From the NCBI GenBank assembly GCA_030613505.1, contig JAUWLW010000008.1, positions 1-64,000 on the forward strand: a stretch of DNA of 64,000 nt. The letters run 5' to 3'. This stretch comes from Candidatus Zixiibacteriota bacterium (GTDB lineage Bacteria; RBG-13-66-14; B26-G2; WVWN01). Below, piece after piece: positions 1 through 10,567 of this stretch. The notes beneath the pieces were generated by a model, which saw only the letters and a program-made list of their open reading frames with translations, was not told the origin of the DNA and made no database searches. Each line of letters starts with the position of its first letter. The stretch's first letter is position 1. The translations under genes were made by a program, and so were the position numbers.

Positions 1-1427
1 TTCTAAAGTTAGAAGGGCTCCGGGTTACGGTCAACATCTTCCTCCTATTGCTCGCGGCGGCGGCTTTCGAACACGTCTCCGACTACGGGTGGGTGCCTAC
101 CGTGGGCCGCATAATGCGAGGTACAATATTCGTCTTCGGCATATACCTCGCATTCCGCCTGCTCGAGCATATATTCGTCCGCCGCGTCGTCAAAGAGAAA
201 AAGCGCGTCGAAATTCCGCGCATAGTTCGCGATATCATACGCCTGGCGGTTTTAGTCCTCGCCGTATTATTCGCGCTGAAAGCCTTTTTGGGGCTCGAGC
301 CGACGGCCCTCATCGCGACGTCCACCGTACTCTCCGCGATCATCGGCCTGGCGATGCAAGACGTACTGGCCAATATATTCGCCGGTATCGCCCTCCAAAT
401 CGGCAAACCGTTTCGCGTCGGCGACTGGGTTACCGCCTACGACCAAACCGGAACGGTCGTCTCGACGTCGTGGCGCGCGACCCGTATCAAGACCCGCGAC
501 AATCACATCGTCGAAATCCCGAACGCGAACATCGCAAAGGCCGAAATCTACAATTACTCCGTACCCACGCCGCTTCAACGTCGCCACGTCGAGGTGGGCG
601 TAGTATACGGCGTGCCGCCCAATACGGTAAAAAAAGTACTACTGGAAGCCGCCCTCGCTGCCAAGGGGGTCTTAAAAGAGCCGGACCCAGACGTCCTCCT
701 CACCGAGTACGGCGACTTCGCAATCACATATCACCTCCGTTACTGGTTGAAGAATTTCGCGGATGTCCCGCAGACCGAAGACCGCATCATGACCAATATC
801 TGGTACCACTTTAAACGTGCCGGCATCACCATCCCCTTCCCTATCCGCGACGTGACGTTACGTCACATCGACGAGAAGGCCGAAACCCGAGCCGCCGAAG
901 AGCGCCGGGCCCGCGTCAGGGCGTATTTCGAAGACGTCGACCTTCTGGCTGCCCTCTCCAAAACCGAGCGCAACAAACTCGCCGCCGGAGCCGCCGAAAG
1001 ACGTTACGCCGCCAGCGAAAGGATCGTCCGCCAGGGAGATCCCGGCTCAGAGTTTTTTATCGTCGTATCCGGGAAGGTCCGGGTTACCGTGCGCCGCGAG
1101 GAAGGCCGCGCCGTCGATTTGGGCATATCCGGCCCCGGGTTTTTCTTCGGCGAGATGTCTCTTTTAACCGGCGAGCCGCGACGGGCTACGATCACGGCGA
1201 CGGAGGATACGGACGTGGTGGTAGTCGGCAAAGGTGGATTTCAGGAGATAATCGCCGCCCACCCCAAAATAGCCGATAAACTATCAAGCGCTATAGAAAA
1301 ACGGCGAACCGACATCGAACGCGAATTCGCCGAAGCAGGCGATGCAGACGCGGCCGCGACGGTGGAAAAAGAATATTCCCGCGAGAACGTTTTAAAGAAA
1401 ATAAAAACTTTTTTTGATATCGAATAG
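1..1427 (+). CDS. MscS-family mechanosensitive channel with C-terminal cyclic-nucleotide-binding domain (5' end outside window)
   Basis: Frame stays open to the window edge upstream of the listed start at 48. MscS pore/beta-domain motifs (GLAMQDVLANIFAGIALQIGKPFRVGDWV) and cNMP fold (VRQGDPGSEFFIVVSGKVRV...GFFFGEMSLLTGEPRRATITA). Confidence 0.9.
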   Translation, partial: LKLEGLRVTVNIFLLLLAAAAFEHVSDYGWVPTVGRIMRGTIFVFGIYLAFRLLEHIFVRRVVKEKKRVEIPRIVRDIIRLAVLVLAVLFALKAFLGLEPTALIATSTVLSAIIGLAMQDVLANIFAGIALQIGKPFRVGDWVTAYDQTGTVVSTSWRATRIKTRDNHIVEIPNANIAKAEIYNYSVPTPLQRRHVEVGVVYGVPPNTVKKVLLEAALAAKGVLKEPDPDVLLTEYGDFAITYHLRYWLKNFADVPQTEDRIMTNIWYHFKRAGITIPFPIRDVTLRHIDEKAETRAAEERRARVRAYFEDVDLLAALSKTERNKLAAGAAERRYAASERIVRQGDPGSEFFIVVSGKVRVTVRREEGRAVDLGISGPGFFFGEMSLLTGEPRRATITATEDTDVVVVGKGGFQEIIAAHPKIADKLSSAIEKRRTDIEREFAEAGDADAAATVEKEYSRENVLKKIKTFFDIE

Positions 1428-1687
1428 CCGCTCCCGGCAAAGCGCCCCCGGTGAAATTTATTATTTAGACGGGGCAATCGGAATTTTCCGCTCCGGCGAT
1501 TTATCCCCGTTAAAGTTTAAGCCCCTTAAAACGTACCCGCGCCGGTTTAGGCCGACGCGCTTTTAATTAGGAGCGCCCGAGCTACTTGACGTAAAACCGT
1601 TCGCATAAACGAAAAGGTTTCTATGTTATAATAAGTGCTCTAATCGTACTCGCACCGGCCTTAAATCCGTTTTTTAATTAAGAAATA

Positions 1688-2560
1688 ATGACAGAAGAAA
1701 ACAAAAAAAGCCGAGAAGAAAACCAAGCCAAGCATAAAGTACCGTCCGGCATCTGGATTAAGTGCAAGAGTTGCCGCGAGCCGCTCTTCGCCGCCGAGCT
1801 CGAGCGCAACCTTATGGTATGCCCGAAGTGCGATTATCACTTCCCGCTGGGCGCCGATAAACGCATCGACCTCTTAACCGACGAAGGTTCTTTCCAAGAG
1901 TACGACGCGGACCTGGCCGCGGTGGACGTTCTGTCATTCACCGATAAAAAGCCTTATCTCCAAAGGCTCGCCGAAGCTAAGAAAAGGACCGGCGTTAAGG
2001 ACGCCGTCGTGAGCGGCCTCGCGACGCTGGAGGGCATTCCCATCTCCGTCGCCGCGATGGACTTCGGCTTTATAGGCGGCTCGATGGGCAGCGTGGTAGG
2101 CGAGAAGGTAGCCCGTACTTTCAAGCGCGGCGTTGCCCACCGGCGGCCCGTCGTGATAGCGCCTACTTCGGGCGGCGCCCGCATGCAAGAAGGCGTCGTC
2201 TCGCTCATGCAGCTCGGAAAGACCAACGCCGCCGCGGCCGAGCTGGCCGACGCAGGCCTCCCTTACGTCGTCGTTATTTCCGACCCCACGACGGCGGGCG
2301 TGATGGCGTCCTACGCCTCGGTGGGCGACGTGATCATCTCCGAGCCCAACGCGCTGATGGGCTTCGCCGGGCCCCGGGTTATTATGGAAACCATCCGACA
2401 GGAACTGCCGCGCGGTTTCCAGCGCGCCGAATTCCAACTCGAGCACGGCTTCGTTGACATCATAGCTCACCGACGCGACGTCAGGAGTATCGTAGTCGAA
2501 TTATTGAAGGTATTGACGCCGGAAGTTATACTTGCTTCGCTCCAAGACGGGGAGCCTTAG
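1688..2560 (+). CDS. accD: Acetyl-CoA carboxylase carboxyltransferase subunit beta
   Basis: N-terminal zinc ribbon (CKSCREPLFAAELERNLMVCPKCDYHF) and carboxylase core (PTSGGARMQEGVVSLMQ, GFAGPRVIMETIRQELPRGFQRAEFQLEHGFVD). Confidence 0.97.
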   Translation: MTEENKKSREENQAKHKVPSGIWIKCKSCREPLFAAELERNLMVCPKCDYHFPLGADKRIDLLTDEGSFQEYDADLAAVDVLSFTDKKPYLQRLAEAKKRTGVKDAVVSGLATLEGIPISVAAMDFGFIGGSMGSVVGEKVARTFKRGVAHRRPVVIAPTSGGARMQEGVVSLMQLGKTNAAAAELADAGLPYVVVISDPTTAGVMASYASVGDVIISEPNALMGFAGPRVIMETIRQELPRGFQRAEFQLEHGFVDIIAHRRDVRSIVVELLKVLTPEVILASLQDGEP

Positions 2561-2727
2561 TGGCCGGCACGGACGGAATTGGAAACGTCCTTTCGAAAGC
2601 CGGACGGTTTGTCCTATGGCTCGCCGGCAGACCGTCCGTTCGTAAAGCGGCCCCCGGCAGGCCGACCGAACTCCAACCGGAATTGACTCACCGCGTCGAT
2701 AACGCCACTTCGTGAATATAAGAGGTT

Positions 2728-4611
2728 TTGGTCAAACTTAGTCACATACGAACAGCGCTAGTAAAGGGCGCGCGGCCGCTGCGTTGGCCCGCGGCCGCTC
2801 TGGCAGTTGGCGTCATCTGGAGCTTGGCTGAAACGCTGGTAATCCGAACCGTTTTCGATTCGGGTTTCTACTTCAGCCGGAGCTTAACGTCGGCCTTCAA
2901 CGGCCGTGTCGTCTTCTACGGCTTGGTTTCTGTAACCGTATGGGCACTTGTAATGCTCGGCGCAAGGTTGTGGCGTTGGGTTTTCGGCCGCGACTTCTCC
3001 CTCGACGCCGTAGCCAGGCGCACAATAACCTTTTGGGCCGCGGGGGCGGCGTGGGTTAACTTAACTATAATGGCGGCCTACTTGTTCCACGATAAACTAG
3101 GCATCCACCCCGGCAACCGGTTCGTACTCGTAGGCCTCGGCGCCGTCCCGTCGTTATTCGCCTTAGCGGCATTAATATTATTCCTAAACTGGCTGCGGCG
3201 ACGCTTCGGCGCGGCTCGGGCCGTCTTAAAATCCGTAGGCTATGCTTTCTTGGCCGCGGCCCTGGCCCTCGCCGCGACATCCTACGGCTACGAGCGGTTC
3301 CGGTCCTGGTCTAGGCCGAGGCCGTCGGGCTTACCCAACGTCGTATTCATAACGCTCGACGCGTGGCGAGCAGACGCGTTCCGCGACGACATCTCGCCGG
3401 CGATCGCGACCTTCGCGCGGGAAAACGGCCTGGTTTTTACGAACGCCCGGGCGCCGTCGTCTTGGACGCTACCGTCGTTCGCAGCTATATTCACCGGCTC
3501 GTACACCGTAACGCGGTCAAGCGGCGTCGAACGCCGAGACCACATCCAAGCGACCTGGGCCGAGGTAATGTGCAACGGCGGGTACGACACATTCGCCGTC
3601 TTCCATAATCCGCACCTCGATACCACCCGATTCGTTAACCGCGGTTTCACTCACTTCGACTACGTCCGTTTCAACGCCTTTTTAGCCGCAATTCACTACT
3701 ACGATACGGTTTGGTACTTCGCGAGGCGCGGGCGACGTTTCGTCCCCGAGACACCGGGCGAATCTAACCGCAAATTGACCGTCAGAACATTAACCGTTAT
3801 ACGTAAGAGTGTTCAAAGACCGAAATTTATTTGGGTACATTATTTGGACCCCCACTACCCGTACCAACCGACCGCCGGCATCTTACGGGAAAAGGCGCCG
3901 CACTTGTGCGATAAAACCGACCTCGGTACGGACAAAGGGAATTTATTGCCCGAAAATGCGGAAGCTATCAAAACATTATACGAATGTGAAGTGGAGAGCA
4001 CGGACCGTGAAGTGGCCCGCCTCCTGGCCGAACTCGCACGCGAACCCAACACACTCGTTATCATCTCGTCCGACCACGGCGAAGAATTCTTCGAACACGG
4101 CGGTACGCGACACGGCAAAACTTTATACGACGAGGTCTGCAAAGTCCCACTCGTAATAACTTTACCCAAGGCGGATCGTAATCACCTCCGCATAAACGAG
4201 ATATCTTCGCCGGTCAGCTTGGTGGACGTTGCCCCCTCCGTACTCAACTACCTCGGCCTACCCGTACCGCCGTCTATGGAAGGTCGAGTGGATATATTGT
4301 CGGGCGAAGTCCCCCGCGACCGTGAGGTCTTTATCACACTTAATTGTCCGAAATACCTTACCGCGGCCCTAATCGTCGGTGATAAAAAGGTAATTGCGAT
4401 GCTCGACGGCGACGACGTGCGCACCGAATATTACGACCTGAGCACCGACCCGGGCGAACAAAAGCCGTTGCCCCTCGACGAGGAGGGTAAACGGTTACGG
4501 ACAAGGCTCCTGGGATGGCTCGACGAGCGAGACGTCTCGCGCGAACGCGGCGCCGGCGGTAGACCCTTATTCAGCGACCGGGCGGACCTCAGGGCCTTGG
4601 GTTATATGTAA
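2728..4611 (+). CDS. Membrane-anchored sulfatase / alkaline-phosphatase-superfamily enzyme (paralog 1), TTG start
   Basis: N-terminal TM helices, then PNVVFITLDAWRADAF, HYLDPHYPY, IISSDHGEEFFEHGG; C-terminal DRADLRALGYM. Confidence 0.85.
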   Translation: MVKLSHIRTALVKGARPLRWPAAALAVGVIWSLAETLVIRTVFDSGFYFSRSLTSAFNGRVVFYGLVSVTVWALVMLGARLWRWVFGRDFSLDAVARRTITFWAAGAAWVNLTIMAAYLFHDKLGIHPGNRFVLVGLGAVPSLFALAALILFLNWLRRRFGAARAVLKSVGYAFLAAALALAATSYGYERFRSWSRPRPSGLPNVVFITLDAWRADAFRDDISPAIATFARENGLVFTNARAPSSWTLPSFAAIFTGSYTVTRSSGVERRDHIQATWAEVMCNGGYDTFAVFHNPHLDTTRFVNRGFTHFDYVRFNAFLAAIHYYDTVWYFARRGRRFVPETPGESNRKLTVRTLTVIRKSVQRPKFIWVHYLDPHYPYQPTAGILREKAPHLCDKTDLGTDKGNLLPENAEAIKTLYECEVESTDREVARLLAELAREPNTLVIISSDHGEEFFEHGGTRHGKTLYDEVCKVPLVITLPKADRNHLRINEISSPVSLVDVAPSVLNYLGLPVPPSMEGRVDILSGEVPRDREVFITLNCPKYLTAALIVGDKKVIAMLDGDDVRTEYYDLSTDPGEQKPLPLDEEGKRLRTRLLGWLDERDVSRERGAGGRPLFSDRADLRALGYM

Positions 4612-4632
4612 CTGCCCCGCCCGAACGTTAAT

Positions 4633-6522
4633 ATGGCATTAAAAAACCGGACACGGAACAATTTCGCGAGAGGCGCCGGCCTGGTCGGATGGCTGGCGGC
4701 GGCTGTCGGCATCGGCTTCTACTGGGCCCTCGCCGAGACGTTAATCCACCGCGGCTTGTTCGCCACCGGCTTCTACTACAATCAGAGTTTCGCGGACGCC
4801 CTCAACGGTCGCATCATCTTTTACGGCTTGGCCTCTTGCCTCCTTTGGGTCGCGTTCGCGCTGGGAGTAAAACTCTTCCGCCGGCTACGCCGTCGCAGCT
4901 TAACGCCGACAGCCGTCGGTTTGCAAGCATTAGTCGGCCTGGCCGCGGTAGCCGCGTGGGTTAATTTGGACGTCGTGGCGATGTACGTCCTGTACGAGCG
5001 GCTGGGCGTAAAGGTTAAAGCAGGGCTCGCGTTTCCAGCGCTCATTAGCGGCCCCACATTATTGATAACCACCGCCCTGCTCTTTTTGTCCGTTCGCGTT
5101 TGGCGGCGCTTGGGCCGGGGTAAGGTAGTATTAAGAACCGTTGGCCGGTTCATCTTAGCGGCGGGTCTCGTCCTGGCCGTGACCTCGCACGGCGTAAAAT
5201 ATTACCGCTCGTGGTTTCGGCCCGCGCCTGCCGAGTTGCCGGACGTCGTCTTCATAACGCTGGACGCCTGGCGCGCCGACGCGTTCAACGCCGAATTTTC
5301 CCCCGCGATCTTGGCGTTCGCGGAACGCGACGGCGTCATCTTCAGCCGAGCGCGCTCGACGGCCCCGTGCACGCTCCAATCCTTCGCCGGGGCGTTGACG
5401 GGCTCGTACAACGTTACCCGCCCCAACAGTATGGAATATAAAGAAAACCTCCGAACGACGTGGGCTCAGGTTATGTGGGAGCACGGCTACGATACGTACG
5501 CCGTCCTCGGCAACCCCTACCTCGATACGGTTCGCCTGCTCCACCGCGGCTTCGCGCACTACGACTACGCCGACTTTAACCCTCTCCTCGCCGCCGTCCA
5601 TTTCTACGATACGGCGTGGTACTTCGCTATGAGGGGGAGCGCGTTCAAGCCGGAAAACCCGGGCCGAACGAGCCGCCGCTTAACGGAGAAAACGCTCGCC
5701 GTTATACGCAAAAAATCGCGTAGGCCCAAGTTCGTCTGGGTTCATTACTTGGACCCCCATTACCCGTACCAACCGACCGACGCCGTCCTTCGAGAAAACG
5801 CGCCCAACTTATTAAACAAAACGGCCTACGGTACTGACCGGGGAAAATTGGACGCTAAAAACGTGGCGACGATAAAAGCGTTGTACGATTACGAAGTAAA
5901 AACTACCGACGCGTACGTCGCCCGCCTTTTAACCGAGCTGGCCGCTCGCCCCAACGTGCTGGTAATCATAAGCTCCGACCACGGCGAGGAATTCGTCGAA
6001 CACGGCCAATTCGAACATCGCAAGACGTTATACGACGAGGTAATCCGCGTCCCGTTAATAATCTCGCTACCGAAAGATGATCGCGGGCGCCCGACCGCCC
6101 CGCACGTCTCGGCGCCGATAAGCCTGATAGACGTAGCGCCGTCGACGCTCACATACGTCGGCCTGGATATACCTCCCACAATGGAGGGCCGAACGGATTT
6201 AATAACGGGCCGCGTACCGGAAGAGCGCGACGTATATTCGACGCTCTGGCACCCCGACGGGCCCTTCCTCGCTACCCTGGTCAAAGGTGACAAAAAAATC
6301 ATCCAGAAAATCAAGGCCGGCGAAACAACGTACGAATATTTCGATTTAGCCACCGACCCCGGCGAACAAAGTCCCCTACCGCTCGACGCTGTAGGTGAGG
6401 AACTAAAGGACCAGATCGCCGCATGGGTCCGGGACCACGTCGACTTCCGCGAAAGCGGCGTTGACGAAGCGGAGCTGTTCGGCGACCGCGCCGACCTGAA
6501 AGCTTTAGGATACGTACAATAG
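4633..6522 (+). CDS. Membrane-anchored sulfatase / alkaline-phosphatase-superfamily enzyme (paralog 2)
   Basis: Same architecture as the preceding gene; PDVVFITLDAWRADAF, HYLDPHYPYQPTD, IISSDHGEEFVEHGQ. Confidence 0.85.
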   Translation: MALKNRTRNNFARGAGLVGWLAAAVGIGFYWALAETLIHRGLFATGFYYNQSFADALNGRIIFYGLASCLLWVAFALGVKLFRRLRRRSLTPTAVGLQALVGLAAVAAWVNLDVVAMYVLYERLGVKVKAGLAFPALISGPTLLITTALLFLSVRVWRRLGRGKVVLRTVGRFILAAGLVLAVTSHGVKYYRSWFRPAPAELPDVVFITLDAWRADAFNAEFSPAILAFAERDGVIFSRARSTAPCTLQSFAGALTGSYNVTRPNSMEYKENLRTTWAQVMWEHGYDTYAVLGNPYLDTVRLLHRGFAHYDYADFNPLLAAVHFYDTAWYFAMRGSAFKPENPGRTSRRLTEKTLAVIRKKSRRPKFVWVHYLDPHYPYQPTDAVLRENAPNLLNKTAYGTDRGKLDAKNVATIKALYDYEVKTTDAYVARLLTELAARPNVLVIISSDHGEEFVEHGQFEHRKTLYDEVIRVPLIISLPKDDRGRPTAPHVSAPISLIDVAPSTLTYVGLDIPPTMEGRTDLITGRVPEERDVYSTLWHPDGPFLATLVKGDKKIIQKIKAGETTYEYFDLATDPGEQSPLPLDAVGEELKDQIAAWVRDHVDFRESGVDEAELFGDRADLKALGYVQ

Positions 6523-6664
6523 GTTTAGAAACGCGGACCACCCACTCCGGGCTTACTGCGCCATTTTGGCGCAACAAGTAATAAAACCGCCAATTTGACA
6601 AATAAGGACACTGCTGTCTACGCCGCAATCGCCTGAAAATAATACGTTTCTAGGTGAAGTATTT

Positions 6665-6694
6665 TTGGCACATTATTTGCGACTTAATTATAAC
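6665..6694 (+). promoter_or_regulatory. Candidate promoter upstream of groES: sigma54-like TTGGCAC-N5-TTGC, overlapping a weak sigma70-like TTGGCA-N18-TATAAC
   Basis: Read directly: ttggcacattatttgcgacttaattataac about 70-80 nt upstream of the groES ATG; GG-N10-GC spacing matches -24/-12 promoters. Confidence 0.45.
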
Positions 6695-6760
6695 GTATTT
6701 CCCCTGACACCGCATATCCCTATAATCTCACCACCCTTATTATAGAAAGGACCCCATCTT

Positions 6761-7084
6761 ATGATCAAAGTCCGTCCGTTGGGAGACCGCATCCTCGTCG
6801 AGCGGCTTGAGGAAGAAGAAGTAATTAAAGGCGGCATTATAATCCCTGATACCGCCAAAGAAAAACCCCAGCGCGGCGAAGTTATAGCCGTAGGCCTGGG
6901 GCGCTTGGACGAGGACGGCAAGCGCGTACCGCTCGACGTACAAGTCGGCGACAACATCTTGTTCGGTAAGTACGCCGGCAGCGAAGTTACCATAGACGAC
7001 GACGAATACCTCATAATGCGCGAGGAGGACGTCCTCGCCATCATCGAAGAAGGCAAACCCGATAAAAAACCCGGAAAGAAGTAA
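6761..7084 (+). CDS. groES: Co-chaperonin GroES
   Basis: [20 protein letters not shown]... and [14 protein letters not shown]. Confidence 0.97.
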   Translation: MIKVRPLGDRILVERLEEEEVIKGGIIIPDTAKEKPQRGEVIAVGLGRLDEDGKRVPLDVQVGDNILFGKYAGSEVTIDDDEYLIMREEDVLAIIEEGKPDKKPGKK

Positions 7085-7118
7085 TCCTCGAAATAACACC
7101 CTTTAGGAGGGTCCGTTA

Positions 7119-8744
7119 ATGGCAAAACAGCTAGAGTACGGCGTAGAAGCCCGCGCGGCTATTCAGAAGGGCGTAAAGAAACTCGCCCGCGCCGTTAAAG
7201 TAACGCTGGGCCCGAAAGGCAGGACCGTCATCCTCGATAAGAAATTCGGGAGCCCGGTTATCACCAAAGACGGCGTAACCGTCGCCAAAGAGATCGAGCT
7301 CGAAGACCCTTTCGAGAATATGGGCGCCCAAATGGTCCGGGAGGTCGCCTCCAAGACCTCCGACATGGCGGGAGACGGTACCACGACGGCCACCGTCTTG
7401 GCCGAAGCCATCTTCGACGAGGGTCTGAAAATGGTCACGGCCGGCGCCAACCCTATGGCTATAAAGCGCGGGATAGACGCCGCGGTAGAGGCCGTGGTCG
7501 ATAAGTTCAAGGAAACCTCCGACGACGTCAAAGAATCAAAGGAGATCGCCGCCGTAGGTACAATATCGGCTAATAGCGACCCCACCATCGGCAACCTCAT
7601 CGCGGGCGCGATGGACAAGGTAGGCAAGGACGGCGTCATCACCGTCGAAGAAGCCAAGGGAATGGAAACCACCCTCGAGGTCGTCGAAGGTATGCAGTTC
7701 GACCGTGGCTACCTCTCACCCTACTTCATTACCGACGCCGAGAAGATGGAATGCGTGCTCGATGAACCGCAAATCCTCATCTTCGAAAAGAAAATAAGCG
7801 CGCTCCGCGACCTCTTGCCGCTCCTCGAAACCATCGCGAAAACGGGTAAACCGCTCCTGGTCATAGCCGAGGACGTCGAGGGCGAAGCGCTGGCGACACT
7901 CGTCGTCAACAAGATACGCGGCATCTTCAAATGCGCCGCGGTCAAAGCCCCCGGGTTCGGCGAACGCCGCAAAGCCATGATCGAGGATATCGCCGTGCTG
8001 ACCGACGGCCGCGCGATAACAGAAGACCTGGGCATCAAGCTCGAGAACATCCAGATGGAGGACCTAGGCTCGGCGAAGCAGGTCAAAATCGACAAAGACG
8101 ACACGACGATCGTGGGCGGCGCCGGCTCGGACGACGCCATTAAGGGCCGGATCGCGCAAATAAAGCGCCAAATCGACGATACCACGTCAGACTACGACCG
8201 CGAAAAACTCCAAGAACGTCTCGCCAAAATCGCCGGCGGCGTCGCCGTAATAAGCGTGGGCGCCGCGACCGAGACCGAAATGAAAGAGAAGAAAGCCCGG
8301 GTCGAAGACGCGTTGAGCGCCACGCGGGCCGCGGTTGAAGAGGGTATAGTCCCCGGCGGCGGCGTCATTTTTGTACGCGTTATGAACGCACTCGACCACC
8401 TCAAGCTTGAAGGCGAAGAGAAAATAGGCGCCGACATAGTCCGCAAAGCCCTCCAATCCCCCCTCCGCCAGATTGCCGACAACTCTGGCGAAGAGGGTTC
8501 GCTCGTCGTCCAAAAAGTGAAAGACGCCGACGACTTTAACTTCGGTTTCAACGCCGAAACTAACCAATACGAAGACCTGGTAGCCGCCGGCATTATAGAC
8601 CCGACCAAGGTCGTCCGTCTCGCCCTCCAGCACGCCGCGTCCATCACGGGCCTACTGCTGACTACCGAAGCGCTGGTGACGGAAAAACCCGAAGATGAAA
8701 AAGCACCCCCCGCGCCCCCCGGCGGTATGGGCGGAATGTACTAA
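7119..8744 (+). CDS. groEL: Chaperonin GroEL
   Basis: [76 protein letters not shown]-terminus. Confidence 0.98.
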   Translation: MAKQLEYGVEARAAIQKGVKKLARAVKVTLGPKGRTVILDKKFGSPVITKDGVTVAKEIELEDPFENMGAQMVREVASKTSDMAGDGTTTATVLAEAIFDEGLKMVTAGANPMAIKRGIDAAVEAVVDKFKETSDDVKESKEIAAVGTISANSDPTIGNLIAGAMDKVGKDGVITVEEAKGMETTLEVVEGMQFDRGYLSPYFITDAEKMECVLDEPQILIFEKKISALRDLLPLLETIAKTGKPLLVIAEDVEGEALATLVVNKIRGIFKCAAVKAPGFGERRKAMIEDIAVLTDGRAITEDLGIKLENIQMEDLGSAKQVKIDKDDTTIVGGAGSDDAIKGRIAQIKRQIDDTTSDYDREKLQERLAKIAGGVAVISVGAATETEMKEKKARVEDALSATRAAVEEGIVPGGGVIFVRVMNALDHLKLEGEEKIGADIVRKALQSPLRQIADNSGEEGSLVVQKVKDADDFNFGFNAETNQYEDLVAAGIIDPTKVVRLALQHAASITGLLLTTEALVTEKPEDEKAPPAPPGGMGGMY

Positions 8745-8767
8745 CGAACTGCTAGAGCGATTTATTT

Positions 8768-8798
8768 GAAGCCGGCCGCGAAGGCCGGCTTCGTTATT
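8768..8798 (+). terminator. Intrinsic-terminator-like hairpin after groEL
   Basis: GAAGCCGGCC-GCGAA-GGCCGGCTTC (10-bp perfect stem) followed by a short T-rich stretch. Confidence 0.7.
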
Positions 8799-8913
8799 TC
8801 CCGACCGCCGTTCGAATCAGACCGCGCCGAGTCCAGGCCGCCGCCGCGAGCGCGCCGCAAATCGCTATTTTTCCCTTGCTAACGCTACTTCTAGTCGTTA
8901 TATTATAAACGTC

Positions 8914-8987
8914 GGCGGAGTAGCTCAGTCGGTTAGAGCACGCGGCTCATATCCGCGTTGTCGTGGGTTCGAATCCCTCCTCCGCCA
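8914..8987 (+). tRNA. tRNA with CAT anticodon (elongator Met most likely; Ile2 not excluded)
   Basis: GGCGGAG/CTCCGCC acceptor stem, GCTC/GAGC D stem, anticodon arm CGCGG-CTCATAT-CCGCG, TTCGAAT T-loop; CCA not encoded; one T-T mismatch in the T stem. Confidence 0.9.
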
Positions 8988-8996
8988 AAATACGCT

Positions 8997-9950
8997 ATGC
9001 GCTCGCTCACCTATATGGCCGCGGCGGTGGCTTTGGTTTCCGGCGCGGCCTTGGCCGTAGGCCGCGAAGATGCCCGGCCTTCCGTCGAGGGGACACTCCC
9101 CCCCGAACCCGAAGTCGCTAAGAGCTCGCTCGACGATTTAACCGCCCTTAAACGCGACGTCGAGGCAGGCGAAATCGCGCCCGCAAAGCTGGCCGCCGTT
9201 ATGGCCGAGGGCAACGCCGACGGCCGTTACGCGGACGTAACCGAGCTGGCCGAGGTCGCTTTGGGAACGCCGGCCTCGGTTATTACCGCGGCCGAAGCGG
9301 CCCGCGCCGCCGCGGCCCGCGCGGAAGAACGCCGGACCGGTAAAGCGGCGACGGAAACGCCCGAAAGCCGCCGGACAACTTACGCCGGCCTGCCCGTTTA
9401 CCAAAGCAATCCCCGGATACGCAACGAAGCCGGCGTAGCCTATTACTCCCTCGGACGGGCAGCCGACGCCCACGAGTCTTACCTGGCGGCGATTTCCCTT
9501 GCGCCGGCTTACGACGAACCGTACGCTAACTTAGGTTTATTGTACCGCCGTAAGGGCTGGTACCAGAAAGCCCTGGAACAATACGCCAAGGCCCTCGAGC
9601 TCCGGCCTACGAACGAGATCGTGTGGTACAACCGGGCGGTCGTCCTCGAGAAGCTGGGCCGCATCGAAGAAGCGGTCCCGTCGCTCGAGACGGCGATAAA
9701 ACTTGCGCCGAAGTATCGGCCCCCCATCAGGCGGCTAACGCTGTTGTGGTACGACCTCGGCGATTATGAAACCGCCCACGCTTATGCCCAAAAGCTCGTT
9801 TACCTAACGGAGAGCGACGAATTCGCTACGGCCGTAGAGGTTGAATCGGCGAACGAGCTCCTGACGTTAGCGGAAAACCGCCTCCACGGCAAAAAAGCGG
9901 AACCGGCGCTTACCGTCGATGGAACGGCGGCAACACCCGCGGGGCAATAG
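8997..9950 (+). CDS. Secreted/periplasmic TPR-repeat protein
   Basis: Listed ORF starts inside the tRNA; ATG at 8997 gives signal peptide MRSLTYMAAAVALVSGAALAVG. TPRs: AYDEPYANLGLLYRRKGWYQKALEQYAKALELRPTNEIVWYNRAVVLEKLGRIEEAV. Confidence 0.75.
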   Translation: MRSLTYMAAAVALVSGAALAVGREDARPSVEGTLPPEPEVAKSSLDDLTALKRDVEAGEIAPAKLAAVMAEGNADGRYADVTELAEVALGTPASVITAAEAARAAAARAEERRTGKAATETPESRRTTYAGLPVYQSNPRIRNEAGVAYYSLGRAADAHESYLAAISLAPAYDEPYANLGLLYRRKGWYQKALEQYAKALELRPTNEIVWYNRAVVLEKLGRIEEAVPSLETAIKLAPKYRPPIRRLTLLWYDLGDYETAHAYAQKLVYLTESDEFATAVEVESANELLTLAENRLHGKKAEPALTVDGTAATPAGQ

Positions 9951-10064
9951 ACCGCGCCCCGACTACGGCGGCCGGGACTAACCGAAAATCCTAAATGGCG
10001 TACGCGGCGCCTTGTTGCCGAAACCGCGGTTTTATGTTAATATTAAATAAAAGGAGGAACTAAC

Positions 10065-10505
10065 GTGAAACGTTGGTGGGTTATACTAGCCGCGGTTGCC
10101 TTCGCGCTCTCGCTGCTCGCGTGCGAGGAGGTGCTGGAGAAAGGTAGCATCGAAGGCAACGTCAAAGACGACGGCCAAAACGTGCCGGGTGCTTTTGTCC
10201 TCCTACTCGAAGAGGGTAAAATGCTGGCTGGCGAGGCGCCGCTCGGTAACGGGTCGGTAACAAACGCCCAGGGGAACTATACTATCCTGCTCGTGGAACC
10301 CAACAAGAATTACTACGTCGTAGCGGTAAAAGACAAAAACGGCGATACGACGTACACGCCGGGCGTAGACCCGATAGGTTACTACGGAAGGTACAGCGAG
10401 ACGACCAGACTCTGGTATCCCGCACCCGTCTCGGTCGCCTCCGGCGAGAAGAAAAAAGGCATCAACGTAGCGGATATGCACATTATCCCCATACCCACCT
10501 GGTAA
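10065..10505 (+). CDS. Small lipoprotein with carboxypeptidase-regulatory-like domain
   Basis: Lipobox LSLLAC; EGNVKDDGQNVPGAFVLLL...NAQGNYTILLVEPNKNYYVVA. Confidence 0.65.
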   Translation: MKRWWVILAAVAFALSLLACEEVLEKGSIEGNVKDDGQNVPGAFVLLLEEGKMLAGEAPLGNGSVTNAQGNYTILLVEPNKNYYVVAVKDKNGDTTYTPGVDPIGYYGRYSETTRLWYPAPVSVASGEKKKGINVADMHIIPIPTW

Positions 10506-10527
10506 AAGCGGATTAAAAGCGGTCCCC

Positions 10528-10554
10528 GGGGCATAGCTCGCTATGCCCCTTTTT
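10528..10554 (+). terminator. Intrinsic terminator
   Basis: GGGGCATAG-CTCG-CTATGCCCC-TTTTT. Confidence 0.85.
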
Positions 10555-10567
10555 CACACCAACCCCC

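Noticed and set aside
8914-8987. tRNA-Sec (selC)
   Set aside because: The only tRNA seen has a CAT anticodon and normal arm lengths; no UCA-anticodon long-acceptor tRNA found, so Sec machinery must be sought outside the window.
8958-8996. ORF start inside the tRNA gene
   Set aside because: The first 13 codons lie mostly in the tRNA; ATG at 8997 gives a proper signal peptide.
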